Assembly (NCBI RefSeq): GCF_002198095.1
Contig: NZ_NHMK01000030.1
Span: forward strand, 1-64,000
DNA length: 64,000 nucleotides
Reading direction: 5' to 3'
Source: Deinococcus indicus
GTDB lineage: Bacteria; Deinococcota; Deinococci; Deinococcales; Deinococcaceae
How positions within the stretch are numbered: the stretch's first letter is position 1; each line of letters starts with the position of its first letter. Made by a program: the position numbers and the translations under genes. Positions 43,306 through 62,992 of the stretch are shown one piece after another. Below the pieces are notes generated by a model. It had not been told where the DNA came from, ran no database searches, and saw only the letters and a program-made list of their open reading frames with translations.

Positions 43306-44010
43306 TCAGGCCGGCGGGAAGGGCGTGTGGAGCCGGCGGGCCAGCGCGTCCTGTTCGGCTTCGGTCAGTCCGTGCGCGCGCAGGTAGGCGCGGGGGCTGC
43401 CCCACGCGCGGTCCAGGTGATCCAGGGTGCGCAGGATGTCGCCGGGGTGGGTGGGCGCCAGGGGCGCGAGGGTCGCCCACCGCTCGGGTGTGTGGCGGGC
43501 CTGCATGGCGGTGTAGAAGGCCGTGAGGTGTGGGCCGCTGGCCGCGTAGTCGGCGGCAGTCCGGTCGCGGCTCTGCCCGGCCAGTTCACTGCACAGAGCG
43601 GCGATCAGGCCTGTGCGGTCCTTCCCGGCGTGGCAGTGGATGAGCACTGGGCCGGGCGGCGCGTCGAGGATGGCGCCCAGGACGGTCACGATCTGGTTGG
43701 CCGCGTGGTCGAGCATGGCGTTCATGTGGTCGGCGTTGCTGCGGGCGGCGGCGGTGGCGTCGTTGAAGGCCCGGTTTCGCCAGGGCAGCAGGGGCAGGTT
43801 CAGGTAGGCGGGGTGGCCCAGGAAGGGCGGCGGGTCCACCGTGCGTTCCGTACGGTCCCGCAGGTCGATGAGTCGGCTGAAGTTCAGGGCCAGGAGTTGC
43901 TGCTGGCCGGCTGGGGTGAGGCGGCCGGGGTTGCCGCTGCGGGTCAGGCCGGGGAGGCAGGAACGGTGGTTGAGCGCGCCGTCCGGGGCGGGTGGGGTGC
44001 GGGGTGTCAT
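43306..44010 (-). CDS. Tyrosine phosphatase, Y_phosphatase3-type
   Basis: The 234-residue protein has the loop IHCHAGKDRTGLIAALCSEL at about 118-137, the HCx2GKDRTG signature of the bacterial lipid/tyrosine phosphatase family (MptpB/LipA-like). NLPLLPWRN and the C-terminal RAHGLTEAEQDALARRL also fit. It may dephosphorylate phosphotyrosine or phosphoinositides. It is divergent from gyrA. It is the second HCx5R enzyme within about 3 kb. Confidence 0.87.
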   Translation of the reverse strand: MTPRTPPAPDGALNHRSCLPGLTRSGNPGRLTPAGQQQLLALNFSRLIDLRDRTERTVDPPPFLGHPAYLNLPLLPWRNRAFNDATAAARSNADHMNAMLDHAANQIVTVLGAILDAPPGPVLIHCHAGKDRTGLIAALCSELAGQSRDRTAADYAASGPHLTAFYTAMQARHTPERWATLAPLAPTHPGDILRTLDHLDRAWGSPRAYLRAHGLTEAEQDALARRLHTPFPPA

Positions 44011-44116
44011 GGAGGGCTGATTTTGCCGGTGCTGGGCGGGTTCCGGTGGTGGTGCGGGTCGCGGTGTCGGGGGGTGTTTTCGGGTACAATGGGCAGCATA
44101 GAAGGACCCGGTTCTA

Positions 44117-44145
44117 TTACGCCCTGAGCATAATCGTGCTAGAAT
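44117..44145 (+). promoter_or_regulatory. Candidate gyrA promoter
   Basis: TTACGC (44117-44122) and TAGAAT (44140-44145) are 17 bp apart, about 91 nt before the gyrA start. A further TACAAT at 44085-44090 is a possible upstream box. Confidence 0.5.
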
Positions 44146-44235
44146 CGTTCCATCCCTGGCCCCGCGCCGGGACCTCCCCAACTCACCTCTGCGGCGCGGC
44201 CCCGGCCACGCCCGGACCTGCACCACTGGAGCAAC

Positions 44236-46671
<2,436 letters not shown>

Positions 46672-46698
46672 CCGGCTGACCCCTGACCTCCGGGCAGG

Positions 46699-46730
46699 GT
46701 GGGCGGCGGGGTGCAGGCCTCGCCGCCCAC
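46699..46730 (+). terminator. gyrA terminator hairpin
   Basis: GTGGGCGGCG (46699-46708) and CGCCGCCCAC (46721-46730) form a perfect 10-bp stem followed by AGCTGTTTCG. It precedes repeat copy D. Confidence 0.7.
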
Positions 46731-46767
46731 AGCTGTTTCGTGCGGTCCTGCCGGGCCGGGAAGCCTG

Positions 46768-46902
46768 ATACGGATTCCGTTTGTTTCACCGACAATCCGG
46801 AACTTCACCGGATTGTCGGCTCCACGTCCGGAACCCGTTTTTCTCCCACTCGCTTCGCTTGGATTGAACGGGCTTTGCAGCCCATTCAATCGGAGTCCGT
46901 AT
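46768..46902 (+). repeat. Dispersed inverted-repeat element, copy D (full)
   Basis: This 135-bp copy runs ATACGGATTCCG...CGGAGTCCGTAT and is almost identical to copy C. It has one ACCGAC for GCCAAC difference near CGGATT/GACAATCC and an ending GCTTCGCTTGG in place of GCATCCGCTCGG. It lies 96 bp 3' of gyrA and well upstream of the CRP-family gene promoter. Confidence 0.9.
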
Positions 46903-47114
46903 GATTCGAACCGGTTGTTCAGTCGGCCCGTACCGGGGGTGAAGGGGCGGTTGCCGGTAGGGCAGTGGCGGACGCACCCGGCGGGGGCGGTGAGTACCGG
47001 GTGAGGCGGCCCGGCCCGGTGCCGTGACCGAAAAGGCTGTCCTGCCGCTGGTCGGGGCGGTTCGAGCTGACCTGGCGATCTGTAATCTCAATGCTGATTA
47101 AAGAAACAAAAGTG
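46903..47114. other. Non-coding stretch between repeat D and the CRP-family promoter
   Basis: About 210 bp of high-GC sequence ends in an AT-rich patch (47090-47120). I see no gene or clear structure in it apart from that patch. Confidence 0.4.
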
Positions 47115-47143
47115 TTTACAAAAAAGTGATGTTGGGTTACACT
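47115..47143 (+). promoter_or_regulatory. Promoter of the CRP-family regulator gene
   Basis: TTTACA (47115-47120) and TACACT (47138-47143) have a 17-bp spacer. AGTG (47125-47128) and CACT (47140-47143) could be half-sites of a CRP-type palindrome overlapping the -10, allowing autoregulation; that is inference. Confidence 0.7.
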
Positions 47144-47213
47144 GTGAGCACGTCGGGAATAAGCCCCCGGCACCCGTTTCCCCCCTCTCACACCGCCCAA
47201 GGAGGCGCACACA

Positions 47214-47822
<609 letters not shown>

Positions 47823-47841
47823 TCCACCCACCCCTCCAGCA

Positions 47842-47871
47842 GCGCTGCCCGGTCCTCACGCCGGGCAGCGC
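47842..47871 (+). terminator. Terminator after the CRP-family gene
   Basis: GCGCTGCCCGG (47842-47852) and CCGGGCAGCGC (47861-47871) form a perfect 11-bp stem with an 8-nt loop, followed by GTTCATCTG. Confidence 0.8.
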
Positions 47872-47996
47872 GTTCATCTGTGGCGGGCGTGGGGACCGGC
47901 CGGGGCGGGTGTTTCCGTCCATGTGACACCCTGCGGGCTGGACAGCGGGCCGCGTTGCCATTCCCCCCCAAGCAGTTGACCTTTAGACTCAACCGC

Positions 47997-49355
47997 ATGA
48001 GCCTGACCGTCACCCCCGACCGACCCCTGCGTGTCGCCGTGATCGGCAGCGGCCCCAGCGGCATCTACGCCGCCGAGGCCCTGCTGAAAAGCGACCTGAA
48101 CGTCGATATCGACGTCCTCGACCGCCTGCCCACCCCCTACGGACTGGTGCGCTACGGCGTGGCGCCCGACCACCTGACCATCAAGAGCGTCACGCGCGGC
48201 TTCGAGAAGACCCTCGGCGACCCGCGCGTGCGTTTCCTGGGCAACGTGGAATTCGGCACCGACCTGACCCACGAGGACGTCCTGAGCCACTACGACGCCG
48301 TGCTGTACACCGTCGGCGCCAGCAGCGACCGTCGCCTGGGCATTCCCGGCGAGGACCTGACCGGCTCCATGAGCGCCACCGAGTTCGTCGCGTGGTACAA
48401 CGGCCACCCGGACGCCGCCGCCCGCGAGATGGTCCTCAGCGCCGGTGGCGTGGCCGTGGTCGGCGTGGGGAACGTGGCGCTCGACGTGAGCCGCATCCTC
48501 GCCAAGACCACGCAGGAACTGCGCAGCAGCGACATCGCCCCCCACGCCCTGGACGCCCTGGAACACAGCGCCGTGAAGGACGTGTGGATCCTGGGTCGGC
48601 GCGGTCCGGCGCAGGCGGCCTTCACGACCAAGGAACTGCGTGAATTCGGTGAACTGCACGAATCCGAACCCGTCGTGGACCCCGCCGAGATCGCCCTGAC
48701 CGAGGCCGAGGAAGCGGCTGTGACCGACAACGTGAAGAAGAAGAACATCGAGGTCCTGCGCGACTTCGCCGCCCGCGAACGCGAGGGCAAACCCCGCCGC
48801 GTGCACCTGCGCTTCCTGGTCTCCCCCACCGAGATCATCGACGACGGCACCGGGCACGTGGGCGGCCTGAAGGTGGAACGCAACCGCCTGGACGACAGCG
48901 GCAACGCGGTCGGCACCGGCGAGTACGAGGTGCTGCCGGTGCAGATGGTGCTGCGCTCGGTCGGGTACCGGGGCGTGGCGCTGCCCGGCGTGCCCTTCGA
49001 CGAGCGGCGCGGCGTGATTCCCAACGAGGAAGGCCGCGTGGAGGGCCGCGTGGGCGAGTACACCGCCGGGTGGATCAAGCGCGGCCCGAGCGGCGTGGTC
49101 GGCACGAACCGCAAGGATGCCACCGACACCGTCGCGCACCTGCTGGCCGACGTGCAGGGCGGGAAGCTGCCCGGCGCGCCCCAGCCCACCCGCGCGGCCG
49201 TGGACGCCCTGCTGGCCGGACGGGGCGTGCAGGTGTACTCGTTCGCGGACTGGCAGGCGCTCGACGCGCACGAACTGGCGACCGGGCAGGCTGAGGGTCG
49301 CCCCCGCCGCAAGGTCGTGCACCGCGAACTGATGCTCGGGCACCGCCAGGGCTGA
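47997..49355 (+). CDS. Ferredoxin-NADP reductase, adrenodoxin-reductase type (FprA-like)
   Basis: The 452-residue flavoprotein begins with the FAD motif VIGSGPSGIYAAEALL and has DRLPTPYGLVRYGVAPDH, the hallmark of FprA/adrenodoxin reductases. NAD(P)H-binding GVGNVALDVSRIL lies near 157-169, and GYRGVALPGVPFDE is the C-terminal FAD contact. It passes electrons between NADPH and ferredoxin. The start follows TAGACT (47984-47989) by 7 nt. A second, unrelated ferredoxin-NADP reductase gene lies 49 bp downstream. Confidence 0.93.
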   Translation: MSLTVTPDRPLRVAVIGSGPSGIYAAEALLKSDLNVDIDVLDRLPTPYGLVRYGVAPDHLTIKSVTRGFEKTLGDPRVRFLGNVEFGTDLTHEDVLSHYDAVLYTVGASSDRRLGIPGEDLTGSMSATEFVAWYNGHPDAAAREMVLSAGGVAVVGVGNVALDVSRILAKTTQELRSSDIAPHALDALEHSAVKDVWILGRRGPAQAAFTTKELREFGELHESEPVVDPAEIALTEAEEAAVTDNVKKKNIEVLRDFAAREREGKPRRVHLRFLVSPTEIIDDGTGHVGGLKVERNRLDDSGNAVGTGEYEVLPVQMVLRSVGYRGVALPGVPFDERRGVIPNEEGRVEGRVGEYTAGWIKRGPSGVVGTNRKDATDTVAHLLADVQGGKLPGAPQPTRAAVDALLAGRGVQVYSFADWQALDAHELATGQAEGRPRRKVVHRELMLGHRQG

Positions 49356-49404
49356 CCGCCCACGCCGGAGGGGGGGCAGGGGAGCGTTCTGGCATACTCG
49401 CCGC

Positions 49405-50397
49405 ATGAGCGCCCCCCTGACCCCCGAGCATGCCGACGTGCTGGTCGTCGGCGCCGGCCCCGCCGGACTGCACGCCGCGTTCTACGCCGCCTGGCGCGGC
49501 CTGAACGTGACCGTGCTGGAGGCCCGCCACGAACCCGGCGGGCAACTGACCGCCCTGTACCCGGACCGCCGGGTGTACGACGTGCCGGGCCTGCCCGCCA
49601 CGCCCGCCGCCGACGTGATCGCCGCGCTCGTCCGGCAACTGGACGGACTGCCCGCGCAGCTGCACCTGAACACCCTGGCCCGCACGCTGCAACCCGACGG
49701 TGACGGCTGGCAGGTCGGGGCGATCGGCCCGCACGGCCCGCAACACTACCGGGTGGGCGCCGTGATCCTGACGGCCGGCCTGGGCGCCCTGCTGCCCCGC
49801 GAGGCCCGCGTGCCCGGCACCCACCCGGACGTGCGGACGGACGTGCCGGACCCGGCGGACCTCGTGGGCCGCCGCGTGCTGATCGTGGGCGGCGTGCCGC
49901 AGGCCACCCGCGCCGCGCTGGAACTCGCGCAGGCGGGGGCGCAGGTGACCCTCACGCACCGCCGCGCCGGCTTCCGGGGCAGTCCCGCCGAACTGGACGC
50001 CCTGAAGGCCGCGCAGGCGGGCGGGCAGCTGACGGTCCTGGCACCGGCCGTGCTGCTGAACGTCACGCCGACCGGCGCGGCCCTCACCGTGGACGGCCAG
50101 CCGCGCGACGTGCCGGCCGACACGGTCCTGATCCTGAACGGCTACCTGCCGGACCTGACGCCCGTGCAGGGCTGGCCGCTGGACTGGCAGGGCGAGTACG
50201 TCCCGGACGGCACGGGCGGCCGCACCACCCTGAGCGGCGTGTTCGTGGCGGGCGATCTGGCGGCGTCCGGGCAGGACTTCAAGCTGATCTCGGTGGGGCT
50301 GGCACAGGCGGCGGTGGCGGCCAATCACGCCGCGCACCACGTCCGGCCGGACCTGCGCGTGCGGCCCGGTCACTCCAGCGAGAAACGCCTCAGCTGA
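49405..50397 (+). CDS. Ferredoxin-NADP reductase, thioredoxin-reductase-like type
   Basis: The 330-residue protein has VVGAGPAGLHAAFYAAWRG at 14-32, EPGGQLTALYPDRRVYDVPGLP, NADP-binding VGGVPQATRAALELA and VFVAGDLAASGQDFKLISVG. It resembles bacterial/Chlorobium-type FNR2. It lacks the CxxC of thioredoxin reductases, as expected for FNR. CATACT (49393-49398) is 6 nt before the ATG. It follows the FprA-like gene in the same orientation. Confidence 0.92.
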   Translation: MSAPLTPEHADVLVVGAGPAGLHAAFYAAWRGLNVTVLEARHEPGGQLTALYPDRRVYDVPGLPATPAADVIAALVRQLDGLPAQLHLNTLARTLQPDGDGWQVGAIGPHGPQHYRVGAVILTAGLGALLPREARVPGTHPDVRTDVPDPADLVGRRVLIVGGVPQATRAALELAQAGAQVTLTHRRAGFRGSPAELDALKAAQAGGQLTVLAPAVLLNVTPTGAALTVDGQPRDVPADTVLILNGYLPDLTPVQGWPLDWQGEYVPDGTGGRTTLSGVFVAGDLAASGQDFKLISVGLAQAAVAANHAAHHVRPDLRVRPGHSSEKRLS

Positions 50398-50433
50398 TCA
50401 GGCCCGCGAAGATGCCCTTCAGCTGATCAGGCC
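50390..50433. repeat. 15-bp direct repeat spanning two convergent stop codons
   Basis: TCAGCTGATCAGGCC occurs at 50390-50404 and 50419-50433, 29 bp apart. The first copy contains the FNR2 stop, and the second contains the stop of the convergent acetyltransferase gene. Each has overlapping palindromes, TCAGCTGA and CTGATCAG. Confidence 0.75.
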
Positions 50434-51231
50434 GGTGTGCGCGCGTGGGGTCAGGCCCTGGGCGCGCACCAGCGACCGCACTTCCTGGCAGCGGCAGCCC
50501 CGGTACGTGCACAGCAGGCCTTCCGGGTCGCGGTTCAGCAGGCGCACCGTGGCGTCCACGAGGTCCCGCACGCGGTACAGGCGCAGCGTGGCCGACCCCA
50601 CCTGCGCGCTGCGCAGTCCCAGGTGAACCTCGGGCGCCAGATGATCGAAGTCCGCCGAGCAGTTCGGGAAGGCCGTGGGCAGCACCTGACCGTCCAGCGG
50701 CACGTAACGCGTCAGCAGCGGCATCCCCGCGAGGTGCTCGCCGTAGTGCACGCTGGTGTTGCTGCCGAAATCCACGCCCATCAGCAGCGCGTACCCGTCC
50801 AGGTCGTACAGCGCCCCGATCGGCTGGTAGGGACTGCTCAGGGACTGCGCCTGCGTGATGCGCCCGGCCTCGGCGCCCAGCGCGATGAAACTCAGGGTCG
50901 GGTGGAAGGAGCGCAGCGCGGCGGCGCGTTCCACGATCTCCTGCGACACCCGCCCGATATCGCGGCTGACCCGGCTGTCCCGGCCGAAACGGGCGTGCGT
51001 GGTCGAGGTCGGCCGCGACAGCAGCGTCGAGTACGTGAACGCCGGGGCCACCAGCGTCGCCGTGCGCGCTGCCAGGGCGTCCACGACCGTCCGGGCGCCG
51101 CCGTCCAGCGTTCCGAAGGATTTCAGGCTGGCGTGCACGATCACGTGCTGCGACCCGTCCAGCCCCAGCGCCCGCAACCCCTCGTCCAGTTCGGCGGGGG
51201 TGACGGCGGGGCGGCGAAGCAGATTCAACAC
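50419..51231 (-). CDS. AAC(3)-family N-acetyltransferase-like protein
   Basis: The 270-residue protein has VIVHASLKSFG (about 31-41), SFHPTLSFIALG (about 110) and GVDFGSNTSVHYGEHLAG, the three conserved blocks of aminoglycoside 3-N-acetyltransferases and YokD relatives. A resistance function is not implied; such paralogues are common in non-producers. A C-terminal CTYRGCRCQEV with three Cys is a variable tail. The GTG at 51231 follows TAAACT (minus strand 51243-51238) by 6 nt. Confidence 0.88.
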   Translation of the reverse strand: MLNLLRRPAVTPAELDEGLRALGLDGSQHVIVHASLKSFGTLDGGARTVVDALAARTATLVAPAFTYSTLLSRPTSTTHARFGRDSRVSRDIGRVSQEIVERAAALRSFHPTLSFIALGAEAGRITQAQSLSSPYQPIGALYDLDGYALLMGVDFGSNTSVHYGEHLAGMPLLTRYVPLDGQVLPTAFPNCSADFDHLAPEVHLGLRSAQVGSATLRLYRVRDLVDATVRLLNRDPEGLLCTYRGCRCQEVRSLVRAQGLTPRAHTGLIS

Positions 51232-51331
51232 ACCCGCAGTTTACTCCGCGTGGCGGGGGCAGGGCAGCCACCGGGTTGTGGACAGGGTGGTGGACCGTGG
51301 GCAGCAGGGGGTGGCCGGCAGGCACAAGAGC

Positions 51332-51364
51332 GTGACCCGCCTGCGGGGAAGCAGGGCGGGTCAC
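51332..51364 (-). terminator. glnN terminator
   Basis: GTGACCCGCC (51332-51341) and GGCGGGTCAC (51355-51364) form a perfect 10-bp stem. On the minus strand it is followed by GCTCTTGTG, downstream of glnN and of repeat copy E. Confidence 0.7.
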
Positions 51365-51383
51365 CAGGGTGCGTTCCTTCTTT

Positions 51384-51454
51384 ACGGGGGACTCTCCGGG
51401 TCGCCTCCGTCCGGACCCGGCGGGCCTTGCAGGCCGTTCAGGTCCGAGTCCGCT
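51384..51454 (+). repeat. Dispersed inverted-repeat element, copy E (diverged right half)
   Basis: ACTCTCCGGGTCGCCTCCGT, GGACCCGGCGGGCCTTGCAG, GGCCGTTCA and GGTCCGAGTCCG align with the right half of copy A (CTCTCCGAGTCGCATCCGCTC...GGAGTCCG). It is the most diverged copy. It ends at the base before the glnN stop codon. Confidence 0.7.
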
Positions 51455-53611
<2,157 letters not shown>

Positions 53612-53708
53612 GTCGCTCCCTGGTGCGGGCCTGGGCCGCTGGTGCGGGCGTGGGGGCATCCCGTGATCTCACGCCGCGCCGGCCCGTATGACCCGCTCAC
53701 TGCCCGCG

Positions 53709-53737
53709 AGTATAGGAGGGTCTTTTCATGCGGTCAA
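53709..53737 (-). promoter_or_regulatory. glnN promoter
   Basis: On the minus strand TTGACC (53737-53732) and TATACT (53714-53709) have a 17-bp spacer, about 98 nt from the start codon. This is one of the best promoter matches in the window. Confidence 0.8.
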
Positions 53738-53800
53738 CGTATTCTTCTGAACAAGATGCCGGCCCGTCCCGTCTTTCCGGGCGTTTGGCCGGGCGTTCCT

Positions 53801-53854
53801 GCAGATTGTCAGCGCGGAGTGTCACGGACGTGCAGGCAGCGCGGAACAATCTGC
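53801..53854. promoter_or_regulatory. Inverted repeat in the glnN-glnA divergent region
   Basis: GCAGATTGT (53801-53809) and ACAATCTGC (53846-53854) are exact inverted repeats 36 bp apart, and both inner flanks carry AGCGCGGA. It lies between the two GS genes, nearer the glnN promoter. It could be a paired regulator site for nitrogen control or an RNA structure. Confidence 0.5.
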
Positions 53855-54037
53855 GGGCAGCAGGCAGGGGCGGCCGACGCTCGGGGTGACGGACGGCTGG
53901 GAAGGTCGTACCATTTCGGGACGACCGGGTGGTGTGCCGGCAGGCGGCGCGTCGGCCGCTCCGCAGGCACGGCCCGCGCTCCAACCTGTGTTCGCCACTG
54001 CACTCCCGCATTCACCCCCACCGGAGGTCCGTTTCAG

Positions 54038-55447
<1,410 letters not shown>

Positions 55448-55500
55448 AGACGCCTGGAAGGGCCTGTGCCGGGCCGCCTGATGCCGTGGCAGATCCAGTG

Positions 55501-55636
55501 ATACGGACTCCGATTGAATGGGCTGCAAAGCCCATTCAATCCGAGCGGATGCGAGAAGGAGAGAAACGGGTTCCGGACGTGGAGCTGGCAATCCGGTGAA
55601 GTTCCGGATTGTTGGCGAAACAAACGGAATCCGTAT
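55501..55636 (-). repeat. Dispersed inverted-repeat element, copy F (full, inverted)
   Basis: This 136-bp copy lies in the opposite orientation: on the plus strand it begins ATACGGACTCCGATTGAATG and ends GGAATCCGTAT. It keeps the CGGACGTGGAGCTGGCAATC and GAAGTTCCGGATTGTTGGCG landmarks. It starts 53 bp after the glnA stop and precedes the livJ promoter by about 370 bp. Confidence 0.9.
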
Positions 55637-56004
55637 GACAGGGCCGCAGGCACCCGTATCACACGGCGGGAAGGACAACCTGGGTTCGCGATGGCGGCCC
55701 GCGTTCTCCTTCCCGCCGTCCTCTGTGGCCCAGACGGACGGGAGGAAGGGGCGGTGGCGGGCCGGGCCGCCCGCAGCCCAGCCGTACCGGTGACTGCGCC
55801 GTGAGTCGTCTTCATCAAGCGGGGGATGGTCGTGCGGGCTGGACAGGTTCATCTTGCGTTCCACTGCGTGGAAACAACCATTCCAGATTCAGTAGCGCCC
55901 GTCCGCGCAACCGGATTGCCATTTCTTTGGGCCGCACAGCAATCATGCTGTGGTATCAGGGTGGTCTTGCCAGAATCATTTCAATGGTCCTCATGAGTAA
56001 CGCA
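55637..56004. other. Non-coding stretch upstream of liv operon
   Basis: No convincing gene is seen here. It contains the 18-mer GTCTTCATCAAGCGGGGG (55808-55825) shared with 31299-31316. Toward the promoter it becomes markedly less GC-rich (about 55860-56000, for example CATTTCTTTGGG and AATCATTTCAATGG), which may bend or activate the livJ promoter. Confidence 0.45.
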
Positions 56005-56033
56005 TTGACATGACCTAAAGCGCTCCATAGAAT
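56005..56033 (+). promoter_or_regulatory. livJ promoter
   Basis: Perfect TTGACA (56005-56010) and TAGAAT (56028-56033) are 17 bp apart, 65 nt before the livJ start. This is the closest match to a sigma-70 consensus in the window, suiting a highly expressed binding protein. Confidence 0.85.
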
Positions 56034-56098
56034 CTCGGCATCACTACACCGCACCAGGGCTGCTCAAGGCCCGACGTGTACCCATATCTGGAGGACCC

Positions 56099-57256
<1,158 letters not shown>

Positions 57257-57593
57257 GGCTGTTTTCCGGGGCGCGTCTATACACGCGCCCTCCTGTACGA
57301 CAGTTCCCCGTACCATCCTGGGGCCGGGCCTATGTGCTCGGCCCCGCCTGCATTCCAGCTGTTGACCCGGCGTGCAGGCAGGTGCGCAGGCAGGCACACA
57401 CCGCCAGACCGGGGAGCTGTCCGCAGGAGCCGGGCGCGCTTCCCGCCGGCCACGGCCAGGTCGTTCCCCTCGTTTTACCGTTCGTTTCACCGTTGAACTG
57501 CGCGTGACGGCCACGCCGTCATGCCCGCAGCGGCGCCGGACCCGGTGGTCCGGGTATCCGGATTTTCATGGGTTGTCAAAGGAGTTGGTTGTT
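57257..57593 (+). other. livJ-livH spacer with hairpin
   Basis: GGGCGCGT (57269-57276) and ACGCGCCC (57283-57290) form an 8-bp stem with a 6-nt loop just after livJ. It could end most transcripts or stabilise livJ mRNA, so that binding protein exceeds permease. The rest shows no gene and no clear promoter. Confidence 0.5.
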
Positions 57594-61045
<3,452 letters not shown>

Positions 61046-61053
<8 letters not shown>

Positions 61054-61774
61054 GGCCACACCCATGCTGGAACTGCAGGATATCCACACGTACTACGACC
61101 ACATCCACGCCCTGAAAGGCGTCTCGATGACCGTGAACGAGGGCGAGATCGTCGCCCTGATCGGCGGGAACGGCGCCGGCAAGACCACCACGCTGCGCAC
61201 CATCAGCGGCATGATGAAACCCCGCAGCGGCAGCCTGACCTTCGAGGGGCAGAACATCGCCGGGATTCCCGCGCATCACATCCTGAACCGCGGCATCAGC
61301 CACGTACCGGAGGGGCGGCGTATCTTCAAGGACATGACCGTCCGCGAGAACCTCGACGTGGGCGCGTACAGCGTCACCGACCGCGCCCTGATCGAGAGCC
61401 GCATCCAGGAGGGCTTCGGGTTCTTCCCGCGCCTGAAGGAACGCGAGGGGCAGCTGGGCGGCACCATGTCCGGCGGCGAACAGCAGATGCTCGCCATTGC
61501 CCGCGCGCTGATGGTCAACCCGCGCCTGCTGCTGCTGGACGAACCCAGCATGGGCCTGTCACCGCTGTTCGTGGAGGCCATCTTCGACATCATCGTGAAG
61601 CTGAACAAGGAGCGCGGGACGACCGTGCTGCTGGTCGAGCAGAACGCGAACATGGCCCTGCAGATCGCGCACCGCGCGTACGTGCTACAGACCGGCGAGA
61701 TCAAACTGTCGGGCAACGCCGCCGACATCGCGCAGGACGAGAGCGTCCGCAAGGCGTACCTCGGCGACGAGTAA
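61046..61774 (+). CDS. livF: Branched-chain amino-acid ABC transporter ATPase LivF
   Basis: The 242-residue ATPase has GGNGAGKTTTLRTISG (Walker A about 39-47), TMSGGEQQMLAIARAL, LLLLDEPSMGLSP and LVEQNANMALQIAHRAYVLQ. HVPEGRRIFKDMTVRENL is diagnostic of LivF. It overlaps livG by 8 bp and is last in livJHMGF. Confidence 0.94.
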
Positions 61775-61794
61775 CGTTCAGGCACGACTGGGCT

Positions 61795-61818
61795 GACCCT
61801 CCGGGAAACTGGGGGGTC
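61795..61818 (+). terminator. liv operon terminator
   Basis: GACCCTCC (61795-61802) pairs with GGGGGGTC (61811-61818), with one G-U pair and an 8-nt loop, followed by GGTTCGTC. Confidence 0.55.
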
Positions 61819-61903
61819 GGTTCGTCTATCGAGATGGCGGGGCGCCGTGTTCGCCGCCATCTGCGGCATCAGCCGGACGGCGGGTCGGTTACGCTTGATG
61901 CCG

Positions 61904-62881
61904 ATGCGTCTGAACCTGATTCCAGTGCTGGCGGCCCTCCTCCTGAGCGGGTGCGTGCCCGTGCAGACGACCGTGAATCCGACCCAGTTGCCTGCTGCGA
62001 CCGATTACGGGGCGCACACGAACCCGATGGAGTGGTGGTACGTGAGCGCGTACCTGCCCGGCGAGGGGCTGGCGCTGCACTGGGCGCAGTTCCGGGTGCG
62101 GGACCCGCGCGTGCCGTTGCCGCTGATGATCTCGCACGTGGCGGTCACGGACCTGCGGACCGGGAAACTGACGTTCCTGGAGCAGCCTGCCGGGACTGGC
62201 GAGGTGACCTCTCCCCCGTTGCGGGTGCGGCAGGGGGCGTGGACGCTGACGCAGGCGGGCCCGGAGCCGACGGCGCCGCTGAGCCTGAAGGCCGGCCCGC
62301 TGGACCTGACGCTGACCCCCGTGAAGGGACCGGTGCTGCACCCGCCGGGGTACAGCGGCAGCGCCGACACAGGCGTGCTGTTCTACCAGGGAATCACGCG
62401 ACTGGACCTGACCGGCACCGTGAACGGGCGCGCCGTGCAGGGGCAGGCGTGGCTGGATCACCAGTGGGGGAATCAGATACCGGGGCAGACGGCGCTGTGG
62501 GACTGGTTCAGCGTGCATCTGAACGGTGGGCGGGACCTGATGGTGTACCGCGTGCGCCGCCCGGACGGGAGCGTGGCGCAGCTGATCGGCAGCGTGGTGG
62601 AACCGGACGGGCGGGTGCGGGCCGTGCCGGGCCTGCGGGCCGAGCCGGGCGAGGTGTGGACCAGCCCCAGCGGGCGCCCCTACACGCTGGGCTGGCGGCT
62701 GGTGTCGGACGAGTTCGACCTGAGCGTGCGGGCGCTGCGGCGCGAGCAGGAACTCCTGAGCCGCAGCACCCGCATCGCGTACTGGGAAGGACCCATTGAG
62801 GTGTTGGGCGTGTGGGCCGGAGAGCAGGCCAGGGGGACCGGCATGATGGAACTCGTCAGCGGAACGTGGACGCCTCGGTAG
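61904..62881 (+). CDS. AttH/CrtC-like (lipocalin-type) lipoprotein
   Basis: The 325-residue protein has a lipobox LLSGC (Cys about 17). NPMEWWYVSAYLPGEGLALH matches the E-W-W-Y motif, and VQGQAWLDHQWGNQ the later D-x-x-W block, of AttH/CrtC proteins. These include carotenoid 1,2-hydratase and secreted hydrolase-like proteins. The activity and substrate are not determined; carotenoid hydration is one option for a pigmented genus. I start at 61904 because TACGCT (61890-61895) is 8 nt upstream; ATG 61898 would be too close. Confidence 0.85.
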   Translation: MRLNLIPVLAALLLSGCVPVQTTVNPTQLPAATDYGAHTNPMEWWYVSAYLPGEGLALHWAQFRVRDPRVPLPLMISHVAVTDLRTGKLTFLEQPAGTGEVTSPPLRVRQGAWTLTQAGPEPTAPLSLKAGPLDLTLTPVKGPVLHPPGYSGSADTGVLFYQGITRLDLTGTVNGRAVQGQAWLDHQWGNQIPGQTALWDWFSVHLNGGRDLMVYRVRRPDGSVAQLIGSVVEPDGRVRAVPGLRAEPGEVWTSPSGRPYTLGWRLVSDEFDLSVRALRREQELLSRSTRIAYWEGPIEVLGVWAGEQARGTGMMELVSGTWTPR

Positions 62882-62992
62882 GCGGGCGACTCTGTTCTAT
62901 GCAGGACCGTGAGGCTGCTGTGGTCACGCGCTTCGTCCGGTGTCTGTTCAGTGGGTTGCCGGGTTCCACCGGGCTCTATCGTGTGCAGGCTG

